From Chloroflexota bacterium (GTDB taxonomy: Bacteria > Chloroflexota > UBA11872 > VXNJ01): DNA of 64,000 nucleotides. Location of the stretch: the NCBI GenBank assembly GCA_026707405.1, contig JAPOWW010000020.1, positions 1 through 64,000 on the forward strand, written 5' to 3'. Under the pieces are notes generated by a model. The model did no database searches. It saw only the letters and a list, made by a program, of their open reading frames with translations, and was not told where the DNA came from. This document shows, piece by piece, positions 52,941 to 62,367 of the stretch. A program made the position numbers and the translations under genes. Every line of letters begins with the position of its first letter. Within the stretch, counting starts at the first letter, position 1.

Positions 52941-55676
52941 TCAAACCGGCGACATCTGCCCCCAGTTAGGCCCGGCGGAGACGTCCACCTTTAGCGGAAC
53001 GTTCAGATCGAATGCGCTGCTCATCACGTCGCGCGCGGCGTTCGCCAGCCGTTCGCACTCCGAGCTTGGAAGCTCGAACAGCAGCTCGTCGTGCACCTGG
53101 AGAATCATGATCGCGCGGAAACCGTCCTCCCGCAGACATCGGTCCATCTCGATCATCGCGATCTTCATGATCTCGGCCGCGGTCCCCTGGATAGGCATGT
53201 TAATCGCCATGCGTTCCCCGGCCTGCCGCCTGGCGTAGACGCGCGCCTTCAGCTCCGGCATCTGTCGCCGGCGGTTCAGCAGCGTCGAGACGTATCCGTC
53301 GCGGTACGCGGCTTCGATGGTCGAGTCCATGTATTTGCGGACCGCAGGGTATTTATTGAAATAGGATTCGATAATCTCGTGAGACTCCTCGGGAGACAGA
53401 TCCGTCCGCATCGCCAGACCGAAATCGGTTATTCCGTAGATGATTCCGAAATTGGTAGTCTTGGCCACCCGGCGCATCGAGCTTGTAACGCTGTCGGGTG
53501 CTACCTCGAACATCTGCGCGGCGGTCGCGGTGTGAATGTCCTCATCGTTCTGAAACGCCCGTAGCATCGATTCGTCACGCGCGATGTGGGCCAAGACGCG
53601 CAACTCGATCTGCGAATAGTCGGCGGACAGCAGGATCGTGTCGGGCGATCCGGCGACGAACGCGTTGCGTATCAGCCGCCCGCGCTCGTCACGCACCGGG
53701 ATGTTCTGGAGATTCGGATTCCTCGACGAGAGGCGACCCGTTGCCGCGACGGTCTGGCTGAGCGTGGTGTGGATCCGGCCCGTTCGCGGGTTCACAAGGC
53801 CGGGAAGCGCGTCGATGTAGGTGCTTCTTAGCTTCGCGAGCTCCCGGTACTCCAGCACGCGGTTGACGATCGGGTGCGCGTCGCGCAGATTGTCCAATAT
53901 GGTCTTCGCCGTCGAATAGCCGGTTTTGGTCTTGCGCGCGGCGGGAAGGCCAAGCTCCTCGAACAGCACGTCTCCAAGCTGCTTGGGAGAGTCGATGTTG
54001 AACTCGTGGCCCGCGTCGAGATAAATCTCCTTCCGAAGCTCGCCAAGCTCGCCTTGCAGCAAACCCGACATCTCCTTCAGCAGGCTCGCGTCGAGCCGCA
54101 TCCCGTGGTCTTCGATTCGGGCCAGCACCGGCACCAGGGCCATTTCGACGTCCCTAAACAGATCGAGCAAATTTGCCTGCTCAAGGTCTTTCACAATCTC
54201 GTCGCCGAGACCTGTCAGGGCTATGGCCCTGGCCCCGGCCGCTTGGGGCAGTCGGTCCGGATCTAGTCCGGCCAGACCCCGACGGCGCGGCCATTCGGAC
54301 TCCGGCGCGTAAAGCTCCGACTGGAATCTGGACAGGACGACGGCGTCCACCGTTTCGAGCCGCTGACCGCCCGTCAGCAGAAACGTGGCGACGTTGGTGT
54401 CCAGCTCAAAGCCGGCGGCTTCGATTCCGATCCGCCGCATGGCCCGGATCAACTGCTTTACGTCATGCGAGACCTTGCGTTGCCGCGGGTCTTCCAGCCA
54501 CGGTTTGACGACTCCCAGAATCTCGGCGGCGGGATTGCCGTCCTTGGCCGCCGCGTTGACGTACCACGATTCTTCCGCACCCGTGGCGAAGGCGACTCCG
54601 ATCAAAGCCAAGCCCTCGATGGTCTCCTCGATAACCGCGAACACGGCAGCCGACTCGGCCGCTTCAAGGGCGGCGACGAGCTTCCGCGCGGATGCTGCGT
54701 CGGTCACGGCCTCGGTTTCCGGCGCCGTCGCCTGACCACCGCCGAACAGTCCCAGTTGCTTGTCGCCGGCGTCCGCCTGCTCGACGACGAACGGCAGCCT
54801 GTTCAAGAGACTCCTGAACTCGAGCTCCAGGAACAGCTCGCGGACCGACTTGGAGTCGGGATTCCACAGCTTGGCATCGTCCAGCTCGAACTCGATGGGA
54901 AGGTCGGTCACGATCGTGGCGAGGTCCTTGCTCAGCCTGGCGAGTTCGCGGTTTTCCTCGGACTGAAGCGCTTTTCTGGGGCGACCGGGAAGCTCTTCCA
55001 CGTGATCCAGCACGTTTTCGACGGTGCCGTAGCGGCCAAGCAGGGTCACCGCCGTCTTCTCGCCTATCCCCGGCACTCCGGGGATGTTGTCCGAGGAGTC
55101 GCCCTGGAGGGCCTTCAGATCGACGATCTGAGCGGGAGAAAGCCCATTCCAGCGTTCGGCCACCTTTTCGCGGTCGTAGATGACCGGCTCGCCGGTCCGG
55201 GGATTGCTTGTGAGAACGCGGACGTTCTCGTCTATTAGCTGGTAGGCGTCGCGGTCGCCCGTTATCAGCATCACCTCCAGGCCTAGCTCCGTGCCCTTCT
55301 TCGCCATGAACCCCAGGATGTCGTCGGCTTCATATCCGGCGATCTCGAAACAGGGAAGTCCGAGCGCGTCCGTGACCTGTCGTACCCGTCCGAACTGGAT
55401 GACCAACTCGTCTGGCGGCGATTCCCGGTCCGCCTTGTAATCGTCGAAAATGTCATCGCGAAACGTGCCGCCGGGAGCGTCGAACGCCACCACGCCATAC
55501 TGTGGCTTGACCTGGTCCACCACCCGAAACAGCATGTTCACGAAGCCGTAGACGGCGTTCGTAGGCTCCCCCTTGGATGTGGAAAAGCTTGTGGGAACCG
55601 CGTGGAAAGCCCGGTGGATAAGCGACATTGCGTCCACTACGATGAGCCTAGGACGGGAGGGGCTGGGAGCGCTCAT
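52941..55676 (-). CDS. polA: DNA polymerase I
   Basis: 911 residues from ATG 55676, four bases of overlap with the xdhC stop (ATGA). The N-terminal 5' nuclease has ITGDRDAYQLIDENVRV and GEKTAVTLLGRYGTVE. The middle exonuclease-like domain seems degenerate: no DxE is seen in VFAVIEETIEGLALIG, so proofreading is probably lost, as in many PolA proteins. The polymerase domain has motif A LLSADYSQIELRVLAHIA, motif B RRVAKTTNFGIIYGITDFGL and motif C LQVHDELLFELP. It fills gaps and removes Okazaki primers. Confidence 0.96.
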   Translation of the reverse strand: MSAPSPSRPRLIVVDAMSLIHRAFHAVPTSFSTSKGEPTNAVYGFVNMLFRVVDQVKPQYGVVAFDAPGGTFRDDIFDDYKADRESPPDELVIQFGRVRQVTDALGLPCFEIAGYEADDILGFMAKKGTELGLEVMLITGDRDAYQLIDENVRVLTSNPRTGEPVIYDREKVAERWNGLSPAQIVDLKALQGDSSDNIPGVPGIGEKTAVTLLGRYGTVENVLDHVEELPGRPRKALQSEENRELARLSKDLATIVTDLPIEFELDDAKLWNPDSKSVRELFLELEFRSLLNRLPFVVEQADAGDKQLGLFGGGQATAPETEAVTDAASARKLVAALEAAESAAVFAVIEETIEGLALIGVAFATGAEESWYVNAAAKDGNPAAEILGVVKPWLEDPRQRKVSHDVKQLIRAMRRIGIEAAGFELDTNVATFLLTGGQRLETVDAVVLSRFQSELYAPESEWPRRRGLAGLDPDRLPQAAGARAIALTGLGDEIVKDLEQANLLDLFRDVEMALVPVLARIEDHGMRLDASLLKEMSGLLQGELGELRKEIYLDAGHEFNIDSPKQLGDVLFEELGLPAARKTKTGYSTAKTILDNLRDAHPIVNRVLEYRELAKLRSTYIDALPGLVNPRTGRIHTTLSQTVAATGRLSSRNPNLQNIPVRDERGRLIRNAFVAGSPDTILLSADYSQIELRVLAHIARDESMLRAFQNDEDIHTATAAQMFEVAPDSVTSSMRRVAKTTNFGIIYGITDFGLAMRTDLSPEESHEIIESYFNKYPAVRKYMDSTIEAAYRDGYVSTLLNRRRQMPELKARVYARRQAGERMAINMPIQGTAAEIMKIAMIEMDRCLREDGFRAIMILQVHDELLFELPSSECERLANAARDVMSSAFDLNVPLKVDVSAGPNWGQMSPV

Positions 55677-56503
55677 CGCTCTGTTTCGCCTGACGCCACG
55701 TACCGCCGCCATTCCGTCAGGCGCAGCGAAGGAGCGGCCCCGCCGCGCTTGACGCATACCATTTCGGCGACGATGGCCAGCCCGATTTCCTCCGGCGTCA
55801 GCGCGCCGAAGTCAAGTCCTATCGGCGCGTAGACTTTCTCCAGCAGCTCGGGGGCGAAGCCTTCGGAAGTCAGCCGCCGGTAGACCACAAGCACCCGCCG
55901 CGTGCTTCCGATCATGCCGATGTAGCGGGCGTCGGAGTCCAACACCAGACGCAGCGCCGCCTCGTCGAAGGCGTGCGCGCGCGTGACCAGCACGATGTAG
56001 GTCGCGTCGTCGATATTGACATCCGACAGCGCCGACTCGATGTCCTTGGCAATCACCCTGTCCGCCTCCGGAAACCGCTCGCGGTTTGCGTAATCGGAGC
56101 GGTCGTCGATGACCGTGATCTCGAACCCGACCTGGCCGGCGATCCTGGAGACGGTAACCGCTATGTGCCCCGCGCCCACGACTATCAGATGGTCGCGGGG
56201 GACCATCGGTTCCACGTATATCCCGATTGCGTCGGGGTTGCGGCGCGTGCTCGACAAGCCGTGAAGATCGTAATAATGCAGGCTCGGGCTGCGGGATTCG
56301 AGCGCCGCCGCGGCGTCCTTGAGCACCGCCGATTCGAGCTGACCGCCGCCGAGCGGAGAGTTCAGGCGGCCGTCCGCGCCGAGGATCGACTTTTGCCCCA
56401 ACCGCAGCCCCGATTCCGGCATCGTCTTGACCACAGTTAACAAGACCGCCGGTTCGCGGCGGTCGAGCTTGAGCGAGGCGGTCTCGGCGGTTGACGGCGT
56501 CAA
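55673..56503 (-). CDS. XdhC-family protein with NAD-binding-like C-terminal domain
   Basis: 276 residues from TTG 56503, which overlaps the stop of the upstream gene (TTGA). The N-terminal part is an XdhC_CoxI-like domain with LNSPLGGGQLESAVL: the family's GGGCxE cysteine is replaced by Gln. The second part is the XdhC_C Rossmann domain (DHLIVVGAGHIAVTVSRIAG, ITVIDDRSDYANRERFPEA, IGMIGSTRRVLVVYRRL). XdhC proteins bind molybdenum cofactor and insert it, sulfurated, into xanthine dehydrogenase-type enzymes. It works with the 110-residue partner upstream, which keeps the cysteine. Confidence 0.85.
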   Translation of the reverse strand: MTPSTAETASLKLDRREPAVLLTVVKTMPESGLRLGQKSILGADGRLNSPLGGGQLESAVLKDAAAALESRSPSLHYYDLHGLSSTRRNPDAIGIYVEPMVPRDHLIVVGAGHIAVTVSRIAGQVGFEITVIDDRSDYANRERFPEADRVIAKDIESALSDVNIDDATYIVLVTRAHAFDEAALRLVLDSDARYIGMIGSTRRVLVVYRRLTSEGFAPELLEKVYAPIGLDFGALTPEEIGLAIVAEMVCVKRGGAAPSLRLTEWRRYVASGETER

Positions 56504-56832
56504 TCCACGCCGGTCCCGCCGGGTGGCCACACGTCGATGAAAACGTTGACGGTGCCGCCGCACACGTCGCCCTCGCCCCTGAAGTCGTCGACCAGGTCTA
56601 CCGAGATCAACCGTCCGTTGCCGTCCGCGAGCGCGTACGTCGCCTCGCGCCAGATGTCCGCCTCGACGCAGCCGCCGCCGACCGTTCCCATTCCGGCTCC
56701 GTCCTCGAACACCAGCATCTTGGCTCCGACCTTTTGCGGGGTCGAACCGCGCGAATCGACTATGGTTGCCATGGCAACCGACTCGCCAGCATCATTCCGT
56801 CTTGAGATTTCGTCGTAGAGTTGTTTTACCAA
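56500..56832 (-). CDS. Stand-alone XdhC_CoxI domain protein
   Basis: 110 residues. Starts with a helix (MVKQLYDEISRRNDAGESVA), then ATIVDSRGSTPQKVGAKMLV and the conserved GTVGGGCVEADIW, which carries the sulfur-handling cysteine, ending in FRGEGDVCGGTVNVFID. In many bacteria both halves of XdhC are one protein; here the CoxI-like domain is separate and followed by a gene with a second, cysteine-less copy plus the Rossmann part. This is a maturation factor for molybdenum hydroxylases. The target enzyme is not in the window. Confidence 0.85.
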   Translation of the reverse strand: MVKQLYDEISRRNDAGESVAMATIVDSRGSTPQKVGAKMLVFEDGAGMGTVGGGCVEADIWREATYALADGNGRLISVDLVDDFRGEGDVCGGTVNVFIDVWPPGGTGVD

Positions 56833-56942
56833 GTCAGTTGAAACTTCCAGGGTTGGATTCGCTTCTTTGCCGCTCTCGCGTGGCTAATTCTACTATCCGG
56901 CGGCGGCTCCGCCGCTGGCCTCAACCCGAGCGGCGGCGATAG

Positions 56943-57752
56943 GTGCCGGAGCTGCCGGAGGTCGAAACGGTCGCGCGCAGGCTGCGCGAAACAACCCGCG
57001 GCCTGGCTATTCGAGTCGTGGAGGTCTTCGACCCGAAGCTCGACCACTTGCTCGGTAGTCAATCTCCGCTCGACTCCGGAATCCGGGATGTTGTCCGGCG
57101 GGGCAAGTTTCTGGCTCTCCTGCTCGACGACGACCGCGTTCTGCTGATGCACATGATGATGTCCGGGCGCATTCTCATCCGCCGGGTCGACGATCCTCCC
57201 GACAAGTACCTGCGCGCCGCGTTCACGCTAGACGGTCAGACCCAAATCCGCTTCTGCGATCCGCGCCGTTTCGGGACCGCCAGGGTCATCGGGCCGGGCG
57301 ACTACAAGGACTTCCAGTCGCGCCTGGGTATAGAGCCGTTTTCCAGGCGCTTCACGACCCGCAGCCTTGCTCGGAAATTCGACGGCCGGACCGTTGCGAT
57401 AAAGACCGCGCTGCTGAATCAGTCGATACTGGCCGGAGTTGGAAACATCTACGCCGACGAGGCGCTCTGGCGCGCGCGCCTGAGTCCTCTCCTACCCGCC
57501 GGCGAGCTTGACCGAAGACAGGTGACGTCGCTGGTCAGGGCCGTGCGGCGCGTGCTGCGCGACGGCCTGAAAGCCGGCGGCACCACGTTCGGGCGTTACG
57601 CCGACGCCGACGGGCGTCCCGGCGCGAATCAACAAAACCTCAACGTCTTTCGCCGCACCGGCCAGCCCTGTCCGCGATGCGGGACGGCCATCGAGAGCGA
57701 ACTTATAGGGGGCAGGACAAGCCATTTCTGCCCCAGGTGCCAGCGGCGCTAG
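56943..57752 (+). CDS. mutM: Formamidopyrimidine-DNA glycosylase
   Basis: 269 residues from GTG 56943, which yields the processed N-terminus PELPEVETVARRL needed for catalysis by Pro2 and Glu3. FVLLMHMMMSGR-like and HQ region features, the H2TH part (ILAGVGNIYADEALWRARLSP) and the C-terminal zinc finger (CPRCGTAIES to HFCPRCQRR) are all present. It excises oxidised purines such as 8-oxoguanine. It converges on rqcH with a four-base overlap of the ends and is divergent from the xdhC pair. Confidence 0.95.
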   Translation: MPELPEVETVARRLRETTRGLAIRVVEVFDPKLDHLLGSQSPLDSGIRDVVRRGKFLALLLDDDRVLLMHMMMSGRILIRRVDDPPDKYLRAAFTLDGQTQIRFCDPRRFGTARVIGPGDYKDFQSRLGIEPFSRRFTTRSLARKFDGRTVAIKTALLNQSILAGVGNIYADEALWRARLSPLLPAGELDRRQVTSLVRAVRRVLRDGLKAGGTTFGRYADADGRPGANQQNLNVFRRTGQPCPRCGTAIESELIGGRTSHFCPRCQRR

Positions 57753-59458
57753 TCGGCTTCGATGTCTCGCGCGGGTCTTACCCGGTAGGTCTGCTCCGAC
57801 CGGTAGTTGACCTGTCCGGGCTGACCGCCGCGCGTCCTGCGGACGAACTTGCGACGGGTGACGTCCACGTCCACGCTCGTGTCGAGCCTCGCCCCGCTGA
57901 ATCCGGCGGCGAGCCGCGCGGCTGAACGGACCACGCTCTCCGGCGCGTTAGCTCCCCGCGAACGCACCACCACGTGAGCCCCGGGCGTGCCGCGGGCGTG
58001 TATCCAGATGTCGTCCGGCCCCGCGATCTTGAACGTGAGATGCTCGTTTTGCGCCGCGCTGCGCCCCAGCAGCACCTGCCATCCTTCAACCTGAAACGAG
58101 CGTGGCCGAACCCGCGCCGTTTCCCTCGGACGCTGTTTCCGCGAGTCCAGCAGCCCGGCCTCGGCGAACACCCGTTCGAGGCCCGCCAGTTCCGACTCCG
58201 ACTCCGCCAGCTCCAGGTCCACTAAAGCCTGTCCGACGAACTCGGCTTGCAGTTCAGCCTGCCTCATGAGCCCCGGAATCTTGCGTTCCGCCGATTGAGC
58301 GCTGCGATAGCGCTTGAAATAGGCCTGCGCGTTTTCAACAGGTGTGAGGCTCGGGTCCAGCCGGATGTCAGATCCGTCCAGGCTAACGGAGCCTGCTCCA
58401 TCCTGGACGCCGGAGGCGTAAGCCAGCAGCAGCTCGCCCTTCTCCCGGAGCGCCGCCGCCTGCTCGGACTCTTGGAGCGCTCTTCGCAGCGATTCGAGCC
58501 GGCGCAGGTGGAAGTCCCGCCTTTTGGTCAAGATGACTCGAAGCTGGTCGGCTCTCGGGGATGCGAATTCGCGCCCTTCCATCGAATCGGAGTGAAACCG
58601 CTCGATTGCGGTCGATATCGAATCGACTGTCTCGGTGTCTGGAAACTGACGTAGCTCATAGGCCGCGTAGGCGGTCGGGGAGCCGTTTTCACGCGCGACG
58701 ACCGGATGTGCGCGCCCGGATTCGACGCTCGAAAAGATGTCCCTCAGCTCGCGGAGCGGCCCGTGCCATTTAGCAACCTCGGACGCCTTCAGATCGGTCC
58801 TCCCGACCGAGCGGTACAGCGCCTCACGGGCGGCCAGCGGACTCACGCCCGCCGAGCAACCCACGAGCACCCGCCACGCCGGTTCGTCCGACCGGCTGGC
58901 GGCGGCAGCTCCCAGATCGCCCGCCGTCACTTCCGAAGGGTGCGGTCTGCCGAGCGGCGGCGGAGGTACGTAGGGACGCTTCGGAAGGGTCGACCGGTAG
59001 CGGTTGACCGACCCGCCAACCCGCTTCATGGCGTCCATGACGAACCCGGCTTCGTCGACCAGCACTACGTTGCTGTGCCGCCCCGTCAGCTCGGCCACAA
59101 GCTCGACGCGCCGCGAACCGCCCGACCGTTCGGGATTGGACGAGATCTGCAAGACGATGACGCGTTCCAGCGGGGGCTGGCTGACCGCCACGACTCGCCC
59201 GCCGCGTACATACTTTCGCAGCAACTGGAGCAGCGGCGTCTCGCGGTCGGTTGTGCGGCGCAGCGGCTTCGACGACAGCAGCGCGTGGGGCGCGTTGTTC
59301 GAAGCGCGGATGCACAGGCGGCACGTCCGGCCGCGCGCGTAAATCTCGAGTCCCACCGACAACTCGCCGATGAGCCGCACCTTCTGGACGCGCCCTCCGA
59401 CTACGGCCGTTTCGAGGTCCTGTCTCAGCGCCGTGACCGCGAGAGTATCGAAGCTCAT
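57749..59458 (-). CDS. rqcH: Ribosome quality control protein RqcH (NFACT family)
   Basis: 569 residues. NFACT-N (residues 1-about 150) includes LLRKYVRGGRVVAVSQPPLERVIVLQIS; the position usually occupied by the DR pair important for Ala tailing reads ER here. A coiled-coil middle (RRDFHLRRLESLRRALQESE, AYFKRYRSAQSAERKIPGLM) and the NFACT-R domain (NEHLTFKIAGPDDIWIHARG, PGAHVVVRSRG) follow. It binds stalled 50S subunits and adds alanine tails to nascent chains. The start overlaps the upstream PfkB gene by four bases. Confidence 0.93.
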   Translation of the reverse strand: MSFDTLAVTALRQDLETAVVGGRVQKVRLIGELSVGLEIYARGRTCRLCIRASNNAPHALLSSKPLRRTTDRETPLLQLLRKYVRGGRVVAVSQPPLERVIVLQISSNPERSGGSRRVELVAELTGRHSNVVLVDEAGFVMDAMKRVGGSVNRYRSTLPKRPYVPPPPLGRPHPSEVTAGDLGAAAASRSDEPAWRVLVGCSAGVSPLAAREALYRSVGRTDLKASEVAKWHGPLRELRDIFSSVESGRAHPVVARENGSPTAYAAYELRQFPDTETVDSISTAIERFHSDSMEGREFASPRADQLRVILTKRRDFHLRRLESLRRALQESEQAAALREKGELLLAYASGVQDGAGSVSLDGSDIRLDPSLTPVENAQAYFKRYRSAQSAERKIPGLMRQAELQAEFVGQALVDLELAESESELAGLERVFAEAGLLDSRKQRPRETARVRPRSFQVEGWQVLLGRSAAQNEHLTFKIAGPDDIWIHARGTPGAHVVVRSRGANAPESVVRSAARLAAGFSGARLDTSVDVDVTRRKFVRRTRGGQPGQVNYRSEQTYRVRPARDIEAD

Positions 59459-60312
59459 CCGGCCCCGGTGTCTCCGGACATCCGCTTTCTAACCTCGGCC
59501 TCCGAGGCCAGCCCGTCCACGCCGGGCTTTTCGATGAGAAACGCCGCCGCCGCGGCGGCGAACCGGGCGGCTTCGAGGGGCGACTCCGAGCGCCGAAGCT
59601 CCAGAAAGAACGCGGCGGCGAATACGTCCCCCGCGCCAGTAGGATCGACCGCGTGGGCCGGAAACGCCGGAACCCGGGCGACCCGCCCGTCGGTTATCAC
59701 GTCGGCTCCCTTGGCAGCCCGGGTAACCACGGCGAGTCTCGCCGAGCTCACGTACCGCGACGCCTCGCGCTCGCTCGGCACGTCGTCCTCGCTGAAGACC
59801 AGCGCGTCGGCGCGGTCGAGCACTTCCGAATAATCCTCCCAAGCCCGGCTCTCGACCAGGCCGTCCGCGCGCCGGCGCCGCAGCCAGCCCTGGGGAGTGA
59901 CGCCCACCAGGCTTTGCGCGCCGATTGCCTCCACGAAGTCGACCGATACCTCACCGGCCAGCGGCCCCAAGTGCACGATAGGGGCGGATTCCCAGCCGTC
60001 GGGCAGGTGTTCGATGGACAGTGGCGAGGCCTCGCTCAGAAGATGTTGAGTGCGGCGGCCGTCGGTGGAGTACACATTCCGAAAGACCATCGACTTAGGA
60101 GAGTCGACCCAACAAAGCTGGGCGCCTGGGAGACTTGCTTCAACCCGCTCGCGGTCCTCCGGATTCCCGGAGGTCAGAATTCCTACGGTCGCGCCAAGCT
60201 CGATCGCGGCGCGGCCGCCATAGCTGACCGTGCCTCCGAGCGTGAATCCCCCTGGAGCTTCATCGAGGCAGAAGTTGCCGACGCATACGTAATCGGGAAC
60301 CGCCTTCGACAT
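59455..60312 (-). CDS. PfkB-family carbohydrate kinase
   Basis: 285 residues. Ribokinase-like fold: GNFCLDEAPGGFTLGGTVSYGG, VTRAAKGADVIT, and the catalytic signature DPTGAGDVFAAAFFLEL. It resembles the PfkB gene at 37930 only at family level. Many such proteins phosphorylate ribose, nucleosides or other sugars; substrate unknown. It follows jag after 26 bases and its stop overlaps the start of rqcH, so it belongs to the rpmH-rqcH transcript. Confidence 0.85.
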   Translation of the reverse strand: MSKAVPDYVCVGNFCLDEAPGGFTLGGTVSYGGRAAIELGATVGILTSGNPEDRERVEASLPGAQLCWVDSPKSMVFRNVYSTDGRRTQHLLSEASPLSIEHLPDGWESAPIVHLGPLAGEVSVDFVEAIGAQSLVGVTPQGWLRRRRADGLVESRAWEDYSEVLDRADALVFSEDDVPSEREASRYVSSARLAVVTRAAKGADVITDGRVARVPAFPAHAVDPTGAGDVFAAAFFLELRRSESPLEAARFAAAAAAFLIEKPGVDGLASEAEVRKRMSGDTGAG

Positions 60313-60338
60313 CGCACCGTAGCCCCACGCCCGCGTCT

Positions 60339-61136
60339 CTAGCCCTCCGGGCCGATTACAACCCGCCGTTCCTTGCCCTGGCCGACGCTGTAAGTCCGCA
60401 CGCCTTCGTAGTCGGCGAGGGCGATGTGGACGAGCCTGCGTTCATGCGCCGGCATCGCTTCGAGAGTGATCGGCTCGTGAGTCTCGTCGACCGTTTCGGC
60501 GGTGTGCCGCGCCAGTTCGCCCAGCTCGTCCTCGCGCTCCTTGCGGTAGCCGTTCACGTCGATGAATACGCGCACGCCGCGCCGGGCCATGCGCCCCAGC
60601 ATGGAGTTGAGCAGGAATCCGAAAGCCCGGAGATTCTCCCCGCGAGGCCCTATCAGGCTTTCCAGCTCGCGGTCATCTTCCGAGTAGATGTTGAACGAAA
60701 GCGGGTCCTCTGACGTCGTCTCCACGCCTGCGTCGAAACCCATGCGGTCGACCAGGCCCTGGATGAGCTCGCTCGTAATCTCCACGAGGTTTTCGGCTTC
60801 GACGGGCTCCGGCTCTTCGATCGGTTCCGGCTCGTCGAGATACACAGGCGGCGGCGCTTGGGTCCGTGGCAGTGGCGCTTGACGCCGTGGAGGTGGCGCC
60901 TCGACGGCCTCGGGAGCCGGTTCTAGTTCGGCTTCGACCTCGTCGCCGACAAACGGGCTGGTGCGTCGCGTGACCAGAATCCGCGCCTCGCGCGCTCCCA
61001 ATCCGAGCAGCTTCCCCGGAGTGCCGGAATCCATAATCTTGATATCGACTTCATCCAGCGTCGCGTCCAGCTTTAGAAGCGCCAGCTTGACAGCTTCCTC
61101 AACGGTTCTTGCCGTTGTTTCCACCTGGTCAGCCAC
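60339..61136 (-). CDS. jag: RNA-binding protein Jag/KhpB
   Basis: 265 residues in the normal three-part order: Jag_N (TARTVEEAVKLALLKLDATL, KLLGLGAREARI), a Pro-rich acidic linker (about residues 75-125), then a KH domain with LESLIGPRGENLRAFGFLLN and a C-terminal R3H domain (PITLEAMPAHERRLVHIAL). KhpB pairs with KhpA and affects cell shape and mRNA. It overlaps yidC by eight bases. Confidence 0.93.
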   Translation of the reverse strand: MADQVETTARTVEEAVKLALLKLDATLDEVDIKIMDSGTPGKLLGLGAREARILVTRRTSPFVGDEVEAELEPAPEAVEAPPPRRQAPLPRTQAPPPVYLDEPEPIEEPEPVEAENLVEITSELIQGLVDRMGFDAGVETTSEDPLSFNIYSEDDRELESLIGPRGENLRAFGFLLNSMLGRMARRGVRVFIDVNGYRKEREDELGELARHTAETVDETHEPITLEAMPAHERRLVHIALADYEGVRTYSVGQGKERRVVIGPEG

Positions 61137-62121
61137 GTCTCTTTCTCCTCCTCCTGCGCTTTCTTGTTCGAGTTTTGGGCCGGGTTTCGACGATGGGATT
61201 GCCCAGATTCATCTCGGCGGCGGCCGAGTCGGTGGCCCGATCCAGTTCCTCTTTGGTCATCTTGCGCGTGCCGAACTTCCCCGCTCCCACGCGGGCGGCT
61301 GCTTGAACGACTTCGCCGGGCAGGATGCGCTCGAACTTGCCGAGTCCGGTGGTGAAGTACTGCTGAACGACCCCCAGGAACGACGAGACCACCCAATAGA
61401 GCACGATTCCCGAAAAGAAGTTCCACGCGAAGATCACGATCAGGATCGGCATGAACTGCATCACACGCATCATCGTCGCCTGGGCGCCCTCGGCGCTCAC
61501 GGGACTTGCCATGTACGTCTGGAACCACTGAACGGTGCCCGCCAGCAGGGCCAGAATCGAGATGTAGAAGACGGAGATCGGTATGTCTATCGGCAGACCG
61601 TCGAGCGGGATCGAGAACGTGCGGTCGATGTCGGCGAGGTTGAACCACAGGAATTGTTCGTCCATCACCATGTGACCGCCGCTGGCGATGCATTCTTGAT
61701 AGCCGAATATGGCCAACCTCTGCTCATTGACATCCAGGCATTGGCTCAACGTCAAAAGAGCTCCGTACAGCGCCAGCAGGACCGGCATCTGGATCAGCAG
61801 CGGGAAGCATCCCGCAAGCGGGTTTACTCCCTCCCGCTTGTAGAGCTCCATCGTTAGCTGGGACTCCCTCTGCCTGTCCCCGCGAGCGGACCTCTTGATC
61901 GCGTTGATCTTCGGCTGAAGCTCCTGCATCGCCTTCTGCGACTTCATCTGCTTGGCCATCAGGGGAACGATTGCGACTCTGATGATGACCGTAAACAGGA
62001 TGATTGCGGGGCCGTAGCCGCCCAGCACCTCGGCCAGCGACTGCATGAGGCTTGCCAGCGGTGATACCACATAGTCATGCCAGCCCGGCAGACTGGGCAT
62101 ATCCATGGCCCGGTCTGTCAC
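61129..62121 (-). CDS. yidC: Membrane protein insertase YidC/Oxa1
   Basis: 330 residues, Gram-positive-like length without the large periplasmic domain of E. coli YidC. Five core helices with the groove arginine in IIRVAIVPLMAKQM, the cytosolic hairpin KSQKAMQELQPKINAIKRSA and GCFPLLIQMPVLLALYGALL, the last marking the family motif. A basic tail (TRTRKRRRRRKRR) at the C-terminus can contact ribosomes. It inserts membrane proteins. Part of the rpmH-rnpA-yidD-yidC-jag cluster. Confidence 0.95.
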   Translation of the reverse strand: MTDRAMDMPSLPGWHDYVVSPLASLMQSLAEVLGGYGPAIILFTVIIRVAIVPLMAKQMKSQKAMQELQPKINAIKRSARGDRQRESQLTMELYKREGVNPLAGCFPLLIQMPVLLALYGALLTLSQCLDVNEQRLAIFGYQECIASGGHMVMDEQFLWFNLADIDRTFSIPLDGLPIDIPISVFYISILALLAGTVQWFQTYMASPVSAEGAQATMMRVMQFMPILIVIFAWNFFSGIVLYWVVSSFLGVVQQYFTTGLGKFERILPGEVVQAAARVGAGKFGTRKMTKEELDRATDSAAAEMNLGNPIVETRPKTRTRKRRRRRKRRG

Positions 62122-62142
62122 GGGTCCACCGCCAGGCCGGCG

Positions 62143-62367
62143 CTAGTCGTCATCGACTTCGGGCACCGGATCGAAGCCCCCCGGGTGAAACGGGTGGCAC
62201 TTGACTATTCGCTTTGTTCCCAGCCAGATCCCGGTAATCAGTCCATGCCGGTCGATCGCTTCGTAGGAATATTGAGAGCACGACGGGTAAAACCGGCAGT
62301 TCTGTCCCAGCATTGGCGATATGAAGCGCCGATAGCCGCGAATAGTCAACAGAACCAAGGCGCTCAC
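62143..62367 (-). CDS. yidD: Membrane protein insertion efficiency factor YidD
   Basis: 74 residues, small basic protein with the characteristic [32 protein letters not shown] and [20 protein letters not shown]. It assists YidC. Its start overlaps the rnpA stop by four bases. The length and residues are standard. Confidence 0.95.
   Translation of the reverse strand: MSALVLLTIRGYRRFISPMLGQNCRFYPSCSQYSYEAIDRHGLITGIWLGTKRIVKCHPFHPGGFDPVPEVDDD

Noticed and set aside
60961-61857. 298-residue plus-strand frame
   Set aside because: Antisense to jag and yidC, both clearly coding.
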